Shown: positions 1 through 8,076, counted from the first letter of the stretch. The stretch is DNA of 64,000 nucleotides from Terriglobus albidus (GCF_008000815.1 NZ_CP042806.1:6200001-6264000), one strand, 5' to 3'. The notes: generated by a model not told the origin, from the sequence alone. A program made the numbers and translations.

Positions 1-415
1 TCTTCACCCGGGTCCGGATCTCCACCAGCTTGTGTCGGTGGATCAGCAGCTGACGAAGATCCCGCTGCTTGGCTGAAGGTGTCCACAACCGCGGAAACCG
101 GTCCTCCACCAGCAGCTTCAGGATATGGTCCGCATCCCGGCGGTCCGTCTTCTGCTTCCGTACATAGCTGGCTCGGATCTTCGCCGCATCTCCGACCCAC
201 ACCGTGTGACCCAGACTGCTTAGAAGATCAATAAACCACTGCGCGTTGCCGCACGACTCGATCCCTACAAGCGCTCCTGGAGACAACGACCGGTAGAACC
301 GCTCCGCCTCCCCGTCCCCATTGACCAGCTTCGCTTCCCGGTACTCGCCAGTCTCCTGATCTAAAAATGAAACCTGCTGCCACTGCGGATGGAAATCACA
401 ACCTACAATCTGCAT
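1..415 (-). mobile_element. IS110-family transposase, N-terminal part (cut by left edge)
   Basis: Reading the minus strand from an ATG at 415 gives an open frame of 138 codons running off the left edge. It begins MQIVGCDFHPQWQQV and contains GIESCGNAQWFIDLL and KTDRRDADHILKLLVEDRFP. These are the hallmarks of the RuvC-like DEDD domain at the N-terminus of IS110/IS1111 transposases: the first Asp at residue 7, Glu in GIES, and the KTD-x-x-DA motif. The C-terminal Tnp_20 domain with the catalytic serine would lie outside the window. In this family the transposase is guided by a structured bridge RNA encoded in a non-coding end of the element. Whether this copy is intact cannot be judged here. 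Confidence 0.88.
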
Positions 416-492
416 AAGAAGGCTTCTCCTGATTTTCCCGATAGGTCAGTCCTCTAACCCTTACCTATCTCGATCTTCGCTGAAGCCTTCTT
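416..492 (-). promoter_or_regulatory. Nested hairpin directly upstream of the IS110 transposase
   Basis: A perfect 11-bp inverted repeat (416-426 with 482-492, arms AAGAAGGCTTC / GAAGCCTTCTT) encloses a second perfect 7-bp repeat (440-446 with 463-469, GATAGGT / ACCTATC). It abuts the transposase start codon, so it sits in the element's left non-coding end or 5' UTR. It could be part of a bridge-RNA-like structured transcript or a hairpin limiting transposase translation. Seen: the repeats. Inferred: any function. Confidence 0.5.
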
Positions 493-662
493 CCTTATCC
501 CATCAACGCCCGGGGTCCCCAACGAGCTCGCTCGTTGGGGTGGTGTCTGGCGGCTTTATCGCCAGATGTGGGTGTGGTTCCTCGACAGTCCGGTCGTACC
601 ATCACGTAGGCATGGCGTTCTGCAAACCCACATCTCGGCTTAGCCGAGATATGGGGCACCCA
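493..662. repeat. Palindromic host repeats flanking the IS110 element (one REP-like copy)
   Basis: Three consecutive hairpins occupy this stretch. The first is a perfect 10-bp stem with a 4-nt loop (517-526 / 531-540). The second has arms CTGGCG / CGCCAG within 547-565. The third, 627-662, reads CCCACATCTCGGC..GCCGAGATATGGGG and then CACCC. The third belongs to the REP-like family also found near 6973, 16463, 16616, 31101 and 46657. The first resembles the CGGGGTCCCC-arm-loop-arm-GGGG element at 31176-31207. No coding region was identified here; the reverse-strand reading frames across it are repeat sequence. Confidence 0.7.
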
Positions 663-700
663 ATTGTTCGGGGGCAAAGGAATCTTTGCGAGGGATAGGA

Positions 701-1495
701 ATGAGTAGTCAGACAATTCGGTCGCTTCTCTGCTTCTGTATTGGGCTGTTGTGGGTTCTTCCTTTGGCTGCGGCGCCGGTAGTGGGATATCGAATAATTG
801 CGACGTATCCGCACGCAACGGACAACTACACCGAGGGCCTCTTCTACCGGGACGGCATGTTCTATGAGGGCACGGGGCGTGAGGGCGACTCACGCCTTGT
901 CGTGACCGATCCCGCAACCGGCAAGGTGTTGCAGCAGACCACCACCCTGCCGTCGCAGTTTTTCGGAGAAGGCATCGTCGACTGGGGTGCGAACCTCTAC
1001 CAGTGGACTTGGCAGACACACGCCGGCTTCGTCTATGACCGCTTTTCCCTGCAGCCGATCCGGCGGTTCACCTACGAGGGCGAGGGCTGGGGGATGACCC
1101 GCTCCTCGCAAGAGATCATCACCAGCGATGGCTCAGCAAAACTATCGTTTCGCGATCCCATAACCTTCAAGGTGCGGCGGACGATCACAGTGCGCGACGG
1201 CGGCCGACCGGTGACACAACTCAATGAGCTGGAGTTTATTAAAGGTGCGATCTATGCGAACGTCTGGCATTCGGACCGCATCGCCCGCATCTCGCCCGCG
1301 ACCGGCCGGGTTCTTGGCTGGATCGACCTGACCGGCATTCTGCCGGCGGATCAACGGCGGGATAGCGAGTCCGTCCTGAACGGGATTGCCTACGACGCGA
1401 AACAGAACCGCATCTTTGTGACCGGCAAAAACTGGCCAAAGATCTTCGAGATTCAAGCCGTCCCCAGAATCACTACGACCGGCGCAAAACACTGA
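701..1495 (+). CDS. Secreted glutaminyl-peptide cyclotransferase (plant/bacterial type)
   Basis: The 264-residue product has a hydrophobic N-terminal signal segment (roughly residues 8-26, ending in AAAAP). It is followed by a beta-propeller-type sequence with TEGLFY, EGTGREGDSRL, LNELEFIKGAIYANVW and LNGIAYD. These match the glutamine cyclotransferase family (PF05096), which converts N-terminal Gln of peptides to pyroglutamate. The ATG at 701 is preceded by GAGGG at 690-694. An in-frame TTG at 686 would add five residues but has no better ribosome site. The gene is monocistronic, ending just before the his leader. Export to the periplasm is inferred. Confidence 0.85.
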   Translation: MSSQTIRSLLCFCIGLLWVLPLAAAPVVGYRIIATYPHATDNYTEGLFYRDGMFYEGTGREGDSRLVVTDPATGKVLQQTTTLPSQFFGEGIVDWGANLYQWTWQTHAGFVYDRFSLQPIRRFTYEGEGWGMTRSSQEIITSDGSAKLSFRDPITFKVRRTITVRDGGRPVTQLNELEFIKGAIYANVWHSDRIARISPATGRVLGWIDLTGILPADQRRDSESVLNGIAYDAKQNRIFVTGKNWPKIFEIQAVPRITTTGAKH

Positions 1496-1499
1496 CAAA

Positions 1500-1529
1500 T
1501 TGACAAAACGGAGCCCTGTTCGGTACTTT
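1500..1529 (+). promoter_or_regulatory. Candidate promoter of the his operon
   Basis: A perfect -35 hexamer TTGACA (1500-1505) is followed after 18 nt by TACTTT (1524-1529) as a weak -10 candidate. It lies between the end of the glutaminyl cyclase gene and the his leader peptide. The predicted start site would fall close to the leader's ribosome-binding site, so the true transcription start could be slightly different. Confidence 0.35.
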
Positions 1530-1542
1530 CGAAGGTAGAGAT

Positions 1543-1626
1543 ATGCGCTTTGTGCACCATCATGGCCACCATCACCATCACGCGATCAGCGTGTCGGCGG
1601 CGGTGTCTGGTGCGGTAGAGAAGTAA
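1543..1626 (+). CDS. hisL: his operon leader peptide (histidine-rich, attenuation)
   Basis: A 27-codon frame starts ATG CGC TTT GTG and then encodes His-His-His-Gly-His-His-His-His-His (eight His codons of nine, 1555-1581). It continues Ala-Ile-Ser-Val-Ser and ends at TAA 1624-1626. An AAGG-rich ribosome site (1532-1535) lies 7 nt upstream. A strong hairpin follows at 1650-1682 and hisI begins at 1729. This is the arrangement of a ribosome-mediated attenuator. When His-tRNA is scarce, stalling in the His run should favour an alternative pairing and allow readthrough into the his genes. No other function is likely for such a peptide. Confidence 0.88.
   Translation: MRFVHHHGHHHHHAISVSAAVSGAVEK
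1581..1591 (+). promoter_or_regulatory. Candidate antiterminator strand of the his attenuator
   Basis: GCG-ATCAGCG (1582-1591), just after the His codon run, is complementary with one bulge to CGCTGATGCGC (1656-1666). That target is the left arm and loop of the downstream terminator, so the two pairings are mutually exclusive. This gives a plausible antiterminator that a stalled ribosome would leave free and a ribosome completing the leader would melt. Seen: complementarity. Inferred: regulatory role. Confidence 0.5.
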
Positions 1627-1649
1627 GCACAGAGACACTCAAAGGATTC

Positions 1650-1690
1650 AAAGCCCGCTGATGCGCAAAGCCAGCGGGCTTTGTTGTGTC
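1650..1690 (+). terminator. Attenuator terminator hairpin upstream of hisI
   Basis: A perfect 11-bp stem AAAGCCCGCTG (1650-1660) / CAGCGGGCTTT (1672-1682) with an 11-nt loop is followed by TTGTTGTGT, a modest U-rich tract. It lies 24 nt after the leader stop codon and 47 nt before the hisI ATG, the position expected of a his attenuator terminator. The 11-mer GCTGATGCGCA occurs in the stem/loop (1657-1667) and again at 1695-1705. Confidence 0.8.
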
Positions 1691-1728
1691 TGCGGCTGAT
1701 GCGCACGGCAAGAAACGGAAAACAGGAC

Positions 1729-2070
1729 ATGGCAGAACCTATACAGCTCGACTTCGCAAAAGAAAACGGACTCGTCCCCGGCATTGTGCAGGACGCGAAC
1801 ACCGGCCAGGTGCTGATGCTTGGCTTTTTGAATGAGACCAGCTATCAGAAGACGCTGGAGAGCGGCTTCGTCACCTTCTGGTCGCGCACGCGGCAGAAGC
1901 TGTGGATGAAGGGCGAGACCAGCGGCAACCGCCTGCGTATTGTGTCGATCTCGACCGATTGCGACAGCGATGCGCTGCTCTTCAAGGTAACCGTCGACGG
2001 CGACGGCCTGGTGTGCCACGAAGGCACTGTAAGCTGCTTCACCAAACCGATTCAGCAGGAGACGAAGTAA
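1729..2070 (+). CDS. hisI: Phosphoribosyl-AMP cyclohydrolase
   Basis: This 113-residue monofunctional HisI opens the ring of phosphoribosyl-AMP, step three of histidine synthesis. The family signatures SRTRQKLWMKGETSGN, DCDSDALLF and GLVCHEGTVSCF are all present and include the metal-binding Asp and Cys residues. It lacks the HisE pyrophosphohydrolase domain that many bacteria fuse to HisI, and no hisE was found in the window. The ATG at 1729 is chosen because MAEPIQLDF is a typical HisI beginning. An in-frame ATG at 1699 lies close to the terminator and is less likely. First structural gene of the operon. Confidence 0.95.
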   Translation: MAEPIQLDFAKENGLVPGIVQDANTGQVLMLGFLNETSYQKTLESGFVTFWSRTRQKLWMKGETSGNRLRIVSISTDCDSDALLFKVTVDGDGLVCHEGTVSCFTKPIQQETK

Positions 2071-2073
2071 GTC

Positions 2074-2949
2074 ATGGCGAACAAACTGAAGCTTGGCATT
2101 CCGAAGGGCAGCCTGCAGGACGCAACCATTGCGCTGTTCCAGCGCGCGGGCTGGGAGATCTACGCGAGCGGCCGCTCCTACTTCCCCACCATCAACGACG
2201 GCGACATCGAATGCATGCTGGTACGCGCGCAGGAGATGGCCCGCTACGTAGAACACGGCGCCCTCGACGCCGGCCTGACCGGCAATGACTGGGTCCTGGA
2301 GAACCTGTCGGACGTGGAGCGCGTCACCTCGCTGACCTACTCCAAGCAGAGCCGCCAGAAGGTGAAGTGGGTACTCGCGGTTCCGGAAGATTCGCCCTTC
2401 CAGAAGCCCGAGGACCTGGCCGGAAAGATCATCGCCACGGAGCTGGTGGAGTTCACCAAGCGCTACTTCGCCGAGAAGAACATCCCGGTCAAGGTGGAGT
2501 TCAGTTGGGGCGCTACCGAGGTAAAGCCCCCGATGCTGGCTGATGCGATCGTCGAAGTGACCGAGACCGGCAGCTCGCTACGCGCCAACCGTCTGCGCAT
2601 CATCGAGACCCTGATGGAGAGCGAGACCCAGCTCATCGCCAACAAGACCGCCTGGCAGAATGACTGGAAGCGCGAAAAGATCCAGAACATCAGCCTGATG
2701 CTCAACGGCGCCATGGCCGCACAGACACAGGTCGGCCTGATGCTGAACGTAAAGAACGAGAGCCTGAAGGATGTGCTGGCGGTGCTGCCGGCGCTGAACT
2801 CGCCGACCATCTCGCACCTGTCGAACTCGGAGTGGGTGGCTGTAAACACCATCCTGGATGAGTCGACCGTGCGCGAGGTGATTCCCAAGCTCAAGGCCGC
2901 GGGTGGCACCGGCATCGTCGAATATCCGCTGAGCAAGGTGGTCCTGTAA
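2074..2949 (+). CDS. hisG: ATP phosphoribosyltransferase, long form
   Basis: The 291-residue protein catalyses the committed first step, joining PRPP and [15 protein letters not shown] at the start and the PRPP-binding stretch [16 protein letters not shown] (about residues 157-172) identify HisG. Its length and the C-terminal segment after about residue 215 match the long, HisZ-independent form with its own ACT-like regulatory domain, so direct histidine feedback is expected from family knowledge. It begins 3 nt after hisI and its stop overlaps the hisD start (TAATG). Confidence 0.96.
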   Translation: MANKLKLGIPKGSLQDATIALFQRAGWEIYASGRSYFPTINDGDIECMLVRAQEMARYVEHGALDAGLTGNDWVLENLSDVERVTSLTYSKQSRQKVKWVLAVPEDSPFQKPEDLAGKIIATELVEFTKRYFAEKNIPVKVEFSWGATEVKPPMLADAIVEVTETGSSLRANRLRIIETLMESETQLIANKTAWQNDWKREKIQNISLMLNGAMAAQTQVGLMLNVKNESLKDVLAVLPALNSPTISHLSNSEWVAVNTILDESTVREVIPKLKAAGGTGIVEYPLSKVVL

Positions 2950-4211
2950 TGAAGCTGATCCGCACCTTCGGCAAATCGGCGGCTGAGGCAACGGCAGTTA
3001 TCCAGGAGATCGCGGCGCGTGGAGCAACCTCCACCGCCTCGGTCGCTCCCGCGGTGAAGAAGATCGTCACCGATGTGAAGCGCAAGGGCGACAAGGCCGT
3101 GCGCGAGTATGCGGAGCAGTTCGACGGCCTGCAGCCGGAGCAGGACATCCTGGTCGATCCCTCCGAGATGGAAGCCGCTTGGAACGCCCTGCCGAAGCAT
3201 CTGAAGGCCGCGATGAAAGAGGCCGCGGCCAACATCCACGCCTTCGCCGAGGCGCAGATGCCCGAGGAGTGGATCATTGAACCCGCAACGGGTGTACGCA
3301 CCGGACAGGTCGTACGCCCGCTTGACGCTGTAGGCTGCTATGTTCCCGGCGGCCGCTATCCCCTGCCCTCGACGCTGCTGATGACCACGCTGCCGGCGCA
3401 GGTCGCAGGCGTGGAGCGCATCGTTGTCTGTTCTCCTAAGCCCGGGCAGGAGACGCTGGCGGCAGCCCACCTGTGCGGCGTAAGTGAGTTCTACCGTGTG
3501 GGCGGAGCGCAGGCGATTGCCATGATGGCCTACGGCACCGACTCCACGCCGCCGGTCACGCGTATCGTCGGTCCTGGCAACCTGTACGTCACCGCGGCGA
3601 AGCAGCTTGTCTCGCAGGACTGCGGCATCGATATGCCTGCCGGCCCGACGGAGATTGTAGTGACCAGCGACCTGGGCGACGCCCTTGGCATTGCCACCGA
3701 TCTGGTAGCGCAGGCCGAGCACGATCCGGAGACGCTGGCGATCTTCATCACCACCAATGAGCTGCTGGCCAAAGAGGTACAGAAGCAGGCCAAGGCTCTG
3801 GCGCGGAAGAACAAGCTGGCCAAGCAGTCGCTGGAGGCGCGCGGCACCATCTTTATCTGCGAGACGCCGATGGAAGCCCAGGCGCTGACCAACCTGCTGG
3901 CTCCGGAGCACCTGACGATCGACCGGCCCGAGGATCTGCAGTGGGTCCGCAACGCCGGGTCAGTCTTCATCGGCCCGCAGTCGCCGCAGTCGATGGGCGA
4001 CTACGTCTCCGGTCCAAATCATGTGCTGCCAACAGGCCGCACCGGCAGGCTGCGCGGCGGGCTTTCCGTCATGGACTTCGTCAAGCTGATCACCGTACAG
4101 CAATACACCTCCAGGGGATTGGCTAAGCTGGGACCGCATGCCATTGCGATGGCCGAGGCCGAGGGCCTAGTGGGTCATGCCGAAAGTGTCCGTGTGAGGT
4201 TGAAGCCATGA
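2949..4211 (+). CDS. hisD: Histidinol dehydrogenase
   Basis: The 420-residue enzyme oxidises L-histidinol to histidine in two NAD-dependent steps. It carries the HisD signatures VPGGRYPLPSTLLM, GPGNLYVTAAKQLV, DMPAGPTEIVV, QAEHDPET (zinc-ligand region) and LAPEHLTID (catalytic Glu-His pair). The length is normal for the family. The start overlaps the hisG stop by one base and the end overlaps hisC by four bases (ATGA), indicating translational coupling. Confidence 0.97.
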   Translation: MKLIRTFGKSAAEATAVIQEIAARGATSTASVAPAVKKIVTDVKRKGDKAVREYAEQFDGLQPEQDILVDPSEMEAAWNALPKHLKAAMKEAAANIHAFAEAQMPEEWIIEPATGVRTGQVVRPLDAVGCYVPGGRYPLPSTLLMTTLPAQVAGVERIVVCSPKPGQETLAAAHLCGVSEFYRVGGAQAIAMMAYGTDSTPPVTRIVGPGNLYVTAAKQLVSQDCGIDMPAGPTEIVVTSDLGDALGIATDLVAQAEHDPETLAIFITTNELLAKEVQKQAKALARKNKLAKQSLEARGTIFICETPMEAQALTNLLAPEHLTIDRPEDLQWVRNAGSVFIGPQSPQSMGDYVSGPNHVLPTGRTGRLRGGLSVMDFVKLITVQQYTSRGLAKLGPHAIAMAEAEGLVGHAESVRVRLKP

Positions 4212-5344
4212 GCGCAGCACTCAAGTCGCAGGTAAAGCCGCGTAAAGCCATCGACGAGATGCCGGAGTATCATCCGCCGCTGGCTGGACGCAACGCGTTA
4301 CGCCTGGACTTCAACGAGAACACCTTCGCGCCGTCACCAAAGGTGCTGGAACGTATCCGCTCGCTCTCGGCAGAAAGCTTCACCATCTATCCCGAGCGCG
4401 AGCCGGTAGAGCGCAAGCTTGCGAAGCACCTCAAGCTGCCCCCGAACCAGGTGCTGCTAACCAACGCTGTTGATGAGGCCATTCACCTTGTGACCTTCAC
4501 CTTCTTGAACGAAGGCGATGAGGCGGTGGTCGCGGTGCCCAGCTTCTTCATGTACGACGTCAATGTGCTGGCCATGGGCGCGAAGCTGCATCGCATTCAG
4601 GCCGATAAGACGCTGGCCTTTCCGTATGAGCGGTTTGTCGCCGCCATTAATGAGAAGACCAGGCTCATCATTCTGTGCTCGCCGAACAATCCGACGGGCG
4701 CGACGATGACAAGGGAGCAGATCCGCAACATCGCGAACCTCGCGCCTTGGGCCGCGGTGCTAGTGGATGAGGCCTACTACCACTTCTTCGGCGAGACCAT
4801 TCTGGACGAGCTCGCTTCGCTGCCGAACGTGATCGTCGCGCGCACCTTCTCGAAGGCTTATGGCCTGGCAAATCTGCGCGCCGGGGCTCTGATTGCCTCC
4901 ACCGAACTGATGACGCATCTGCGCAAGGCAGCCTCGCCGTACAACGTGAACGGTGTAGCGCTGGCGGCGCTGGAGGCCTCGCTCGACGACGATGTGTATC
5001 TCGACTGGTATGCGGACCAGATCCGCCTTGGCCGCGACCGCATGGCCAAAGGTCTGGATGAGCTGGGGGTTCCGTACTACCCCTCGCACGCGAACTTTAT
5101 CCTGATGCGGATTGGACCGCGCCACAAGCAGTTTGTCGCCGACGCGCGGGCACATGGTGTGTTGCTGCGTGACCGCTCGAACGATCCCGGACTGTCAGGA
5201 TGTGTGCGCATCACCATCGGCCCGAACGATCATGTAGAACGTGGCCTGGCTGCGCTGAAACTGGCGATCCACGCCATGAACTGGACGCCGGCCGAGGCCG
5301 GCCTGAGCAAAGGAACAAGCGGAGAAGAACATGAGTACGAGTAA
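4208..5344 (+). CDS. hisC: Histidinol-phosphate aminotransferase
   Basis: This 378-residue fold-type I PLP enzyme transfers the amino group from glutamate to imidazole-acetol phosphate. It shows [15 protein letters not shown] near the N-terminus, [11 protein letters not shown], the pyridine-binding DEAYYHF, and the Schiff-base lysine in [15 protein letters not shown]. It starts within the ATGA overlap with hisD and overlaps hisB by 14 bp. Operon position distinguishes it from other class I/II aminotransferases. Confidence 0.95.
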   Translation: MSAALKSQVKPRKAIDEMPEYHPPLAGRNALRLDFNENTFAPSPKVLERIRSLSAESFTIYPEREPVERKLAKHLKLPPNQVLLTNAVDEAIHLVTFTFLNEGDEAVVAVPSFFMYDVNVLAMGAKLHRIQADKTLAFPYERFVAAINEKTRLIILCSPNNPTGATMTREQIRNIANLAPWAAVLVDEAYYHFFGETILDELASLPNVIVARTFSKAYGLANLRAGALIASTELMTHLRKAASPYNVNGVALAALEASLDDDVYLDWYADQIRLGRDRMAKGLDELGVPYYPSHANFILMRIGPRHKQFVADARAHGVLLRDRSNDPGLSGCVRITIGPNDHVERGLAALKLAIHAMNWTPAEAGLSKGTSGEEHEYE

Positions 5345-5981
5345 GACCACGAAGAAGAAGTCTGTTGCTGCCCCTGCCGTAAAGCCGCTGAAGGCGCGCA
5401 CCGGAGCCGTCAAGCGCGATACGACCGAGACCCAGATTGCGCTGAAGCTGAACATCGATGGCACTGGCGTCTACAAGGTTACGACCGGCATCCGCTTTTT
5501 CGATCACATGCTGGAGCTCTTTACCCGCCACGGCGGCTTCGACCTGACGCTAACCTGCAACGGCGATCTTGATGTCGATCAGCACCACACGGTAGAAGAT
5601 GTGGGCATCGCGCTGGGCGAGGCATTCGACAAGGCTCTGGGCAACAAGAAGGGCATCCTGCGCGCCGGCTACTTCGTGATGGCGATGGATGAGACGCTGG
5701 CCGTTGCCGCGGTCGATCTCTCAGGCCGTGTGGCTTATGTGGTCGATGACAAGGTGAAAACCCGCCTCGTCGGCGACTTCCAGGCCGAGCTGCTGGCCGA
5801 CTTCTTCGACGGCTTCGCCCGCGGAGCTCGCGCGAATGTGCATGTGAAGACGATGTACGGCCGCAGCAACCATCACAAGATCGAGGCGATCTTCAAGGCG
5901 TTTGCCCGCGCGTTGCGCGGAGCCTGCAGCCGCGATGAGCGTATGGCTGAGATTCTGCCGAGCACGAAGGGATTGCTATGA
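5331..5981 (+). CDS. hisB: Imidazoleglycerol-phosphate dehydratase
   Basis: This 216-residue monofunctional IGPD dehydrates imidazoleglycerol phosphate at a di-manganese centre. It has the paired metal motifs [16 protein letters not shown] and [16 protein letters not shown] and the substrate region [20 protein letters not shown]. There is a Lys/Ala-rich N-terminal extension of about 25 residues before the fold. No HAD-type histidinol-phosphatase domain is fused to it. The stop overlaps the next gene's start (ATGA at 5978-5981). Confidence 0.96.
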   Translation: MSTSKTTKKKSVAAPAVKPLKARTGAVKRDTTETQIALKLNIDGTGVYKVTTGIRFFDHMLELFTRHGGFDLTLTCNGDLDVDQHHTVEDVGIALGEAFDKALGNKKGILRAGYFVMAMDETLAVAAVDLSGRVAYVVDDKVKTRLVGDFQAELLADFFDGFARGARANVHVKTMYGRSNHHKIEAIFKAFARALRGACSRDERMAEILPSTKGLL

Positions 5982-6322
5982 GTACGGTCAAGTCGCCTGT
6001 CGAAAAGAAGCGGCTGAGTCTTTTAAATGATTGTAGAAACATGTACTGGTGGAACGATAAGGCCAGCCGCAAGCTCATCCCTTTGGGGAGACAACGTGGA
6101 CACCAGGCGCTTCGCCGTGCCGCCAATCGGTCGCTTCAAAATGCCGGCCGGTTCATCGATGAAGACGCCGCCATCGCCGCTGAACAGGAAGCCCGCGATT
6201 CCATCAAAGCGCGGAAACGTGACCTCTTTCGCAAAATGTCGGATTTTCCTCTTGGAAAAGTATTGAACGCCCAACGAACTGGTGATCGGACACCTCTTTA
6301 CCGGAGTTGGTCAAAAACATGA
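5978..6322 (+). CDS. Unrecognised small basic protein inside the his operon
   Basis: No family is recognised for this 114-residue product. It overlaps hisB upstream and hisH downstream by 4 bp each (ATGA at 5978 and at 6319), so it is likely translated and coupled to both. The protein is rich in Arg/Lys, with an aromatic patch NMYWWND near residue 22, a basic middle ([15 protein letters not shown]) and a helical charged C-terminal half. There is no signal peptide or membrane segment. Local base composition is less GC-rich than the flanking his genes. The reverse strand is also open across much of it, so a non-coding explanation is not fully excluded. Confidence 0.6.
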   Translation: MSTVKSPVEKKRLSLLNDCRNMYWWNDKASRKLIPLGRQRGHQALRRAANRSLQNAGRFIDEDAAIAAEQEARDSIKARKRDLFRKMSDFPLGKVLNAQRTGDRTPLYRSWSKT

Positions 6323-6927
6323 TTGCCGTAATCGACTACAAAGCCGGAAATCTCACCAGCGTCGTCAAAGCGCTGAACTACCTTGGCGCACCGACTGAGG
6401 TCACGCAGTCTCCTGACGTTGTTCGTCGCGCACAAAAGATCGTGCTTCCTGGCGTGGGGCACTTTCAGGCAACGCAACTACTGCATGACCTGAAGCTGAC
6501 CGAAGCAACACGTGAGGCGGCCGCCAAAGGCACGCCCTTCCTCGGTATCTGCGTGGGACTTCAGTGGCTCTATGTCGGTTCGACCGAAGCGCCGTCGACC
6601 GATGGACTGTGCCACTTCAATGGCCGGTGCGAGCGCTTCCCCGCGACCTGGGAAGGCGCTGACCTGAAGAGCCCACACGTCGGCTGGAACTCGCTGGAGC
6701 AGATTCGTCCAGACTCGCGGCTGTTGCGCGGTATCTCCAATGGGAGCTTTGTCTACTACACCCACTCCTGGCGCGCCCCGGTAAGCGAAGACACGGCTGC
6801 GGTGACGAACTATGGGGGAGCCTTCACCGCTGCCGTCGAACGTGACAACGTGATGGGTGTTCAGTTCCATCCGGAGAAATCCAGTGAGACCGGACTGCAG
6901 TTGTTGAAGAACTTCCTGGAGATCTAG
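6319..6927 (+). CDS. hisH: Imidazole glycerol phosphate synthase, glutamine amidotransferase subunit
   Basis: This 202-residue class I glutaminase supplies ammonia to HisF. The catalytic triad is visible: Cys78 in FLGICVGLQ, and His184 and Glu186 in VQFHPEKSS. The N-terminus [12 protein letters not shown] and SPHVGWNSL are typical. The ATG at 6319 is chosen over an upstream in-frame GTG at 6307 because it begins the conserved first strand and overlaps the preceding stop by 4 bp. Unusually, the partner hisF is separated from it by a 292-bp repeat-containing gap. Confidence 0.95.
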   Translation: MIAVIDYKAGNLTSVVKALNYLGAPTEVTQSPDVVRRAQKIVLPGVGHFQATQLLHDLKLTEATREAAAKGTPFLGICVGLQWLYVGSTEAPSTDGLCHFNGRCERFPATWEGADLKSPHVGWNSLEQIRPDSRLLRGISNGSFVYYTHSWRAPVSEDTAAVTNYGGAFTAAVERDNVMGVQFHPEKSSETGLQLLKNFLEI

Positions 6928-7219
6928 GGATGAACCGTCTGGCAAGCCGAAACGTCAAGTGCGCCGATGTCCTGGGTGCCCCATATCTGCGTAGCAGATG
7001 TGGGATATTCGCGCTCTGCGCGAACCGCTTTCCCTGCGATTTGGCTATCGAGTCGAAGAGCAATGTTCAGACCGCCCGGGTGCCCCACCGTCACAGAGTT
7101 AGGGTGGGCAAGGAAGCCACGAAATTCCGAACAGAACGCAGAATCAATTCTTTCGATGTACCTCAATTCTTTGTGAAGACATCATCTACGAACCAGCAAC
7201 TTCTTACGGAAGCAAACGC
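6928..7219. repeat. Repeat-bearing gap inside the his operon
   Basis: This gap between hisH and hisF holds a REP-like hairpin at 6973-7005 (GGGTGCCCCATATCTGC..GCAGATGTGGGA) and its usual companion arm CGCGCTCTGCGCG. A second GTGCCCCACC..GGGTGGGCA hairpin lies near 7079-7109. The plus-strand reading frames through it are short and consist largely of the repeats. No gene is called. A GGAAG ribosome site for hisF lies at the right end (about 7206). Confidence 0.65.
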
Positions 7220-7999
7220 ATGCTGACCAAACGCATCATCGCCTGCCTCGACGTCCGTGATGGACGCGTCGTCAAAGGCATTCAGTTTGTCGACATCATC
7301 GACGCCGGTGACCCGGCGGAACTGGCGCATCGCCACGCTGCTGCAGGAGCGGATGAGATTGTTCTTCTCGACATCACTGCCACCCACGAAGGCCGAGCTA
7401 CGCTGATTGACACCGTGCGCCGCGCTGCATCGCAGCTCTTTATTCCCTTCACCGTCGGTGGCGGGATTCGTTCCGCACAGGAAGCAGAGGCAGTCTTCAC
7501 CGCGGGCGCAGACAAGATCAGCATTAACTCCGCCGCCATCGCGCGGCCGGAGCTGATCGGCGAGATAGGCGGAGCCTTCGGGGCACAGGCGGTCGTCGTC
7601 GCCATCGATGCTCGCCGCGCTGCTGATTCACCCGATCCGGTACGCAATGCAGAGGTCTACGTTGCCGGTGGACGCAAACCTACGGGACGCAGAGTCGTCG
7701 ACTGGGCTCGTGAAGCGGAAGATCGCGGCGCCGGAGAGATTCTGCTGACCAGCATGGACTCCGACGGTACTCGCGCAGGCTTTGATTGCGAGCTCACCGC
7801 TGCAGTTTCTGAGGCCGTTCAGATTCCCGTCATCGCCAGCGGCGGTGCCGGCACGGCGCAGCACTTCGCCGATGTCTTTACGCGGGGCAAGGCTGATGCC
7901 GCACTCGCGGCAAGCATCTTCCATTTCGGCGTCACCTCGAGCCGTGCACTCAAGGAAGAGCTGGCCAAGAGCAGTATCCCCATGCGCTTACCCTGCTGA
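7220..7999 (+). CDS. hisF: Imidazole glycerol phosphate synthase, cyclase subunit
   Basis: This 259-residue (beta/alpha)8 barrel closes the imidazole ring using ammonia from HisH. The two catalytic aspartates are at the expected positions: Asp11 in IACLDVRDG and Asp130 in VVVAIDARR. Phosphate-binding glycines appear in TVGGGIRS and IASGGAGT. The gene precedes hisA, whereas hisA-hisF is the more common order. Its stop codon lies inside a dispersed repeat copy (7998-8036). Confidence 0.96.
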   Translation: MLTKRIIACLDVRDGRVVKGIQFVDIIDAGDPAELAHRHAAAGADEIVLLDITATHEGRATLIDTVRRAASQLFIPFTVGGGIRSAQEAEAVFTAGADKISINSAAIARPELIGEIGGAFGAQAVVVAIDARRAADSPDPVRNAEVYVAGGRKPTGRRVVDWAREAEDRGAGEILLTSMDSDGTRAGFDCELTAAVSEAVQIPVIASGGAGTAQHFADVFTRGKADAALAASIFHFGVTSSRALKEELAKSSIPMRLPC

Positions 8000-8036
8000 G
8001 AAGCAGACCCTCCGCTTACGCTGCGGATGACAAAAC
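7998..8036. repeat. Dispersed GAGAAGCAG..GGATGACAAA repeat copy
   Basis: GAGAAGCAGACC, a short palindromic middle, then GCGGATGACAAAAC overlaps the hisF stop codon and fills most of the 77-bp hisF-hisA gap. It belongs to the loose family also seen at 9460, 10765, 10940, 16677, 21895, 31156, 41661, 49131 and 53286. Confidence 0.6.
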
Positions 8037-8076
8037 AGATTTGAGAAAGATTCAACGTTAGAAAGGTTGTCGTGAC

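Noticed and set aside
1453-1638. Minus-strand frame over the his leader
   Set aside because: Antisense to the His-codon run; the plus-strand leader with ribosome site and attenuator is far better supported.
2463-3911. Long minus-strand reading frame of 482 codons across hisG/hisD
   Set aside because: It is antisense to two clearly conserved his genes and has no recognisable domain; GC-rich third positions leave the opposite strand open.
6930-7226. 98-codon frame between hisH and hisF
   Set aside because: Its sequence is mostly the REP-like repeat and it overlaps the hisF start; no coding bias or family.
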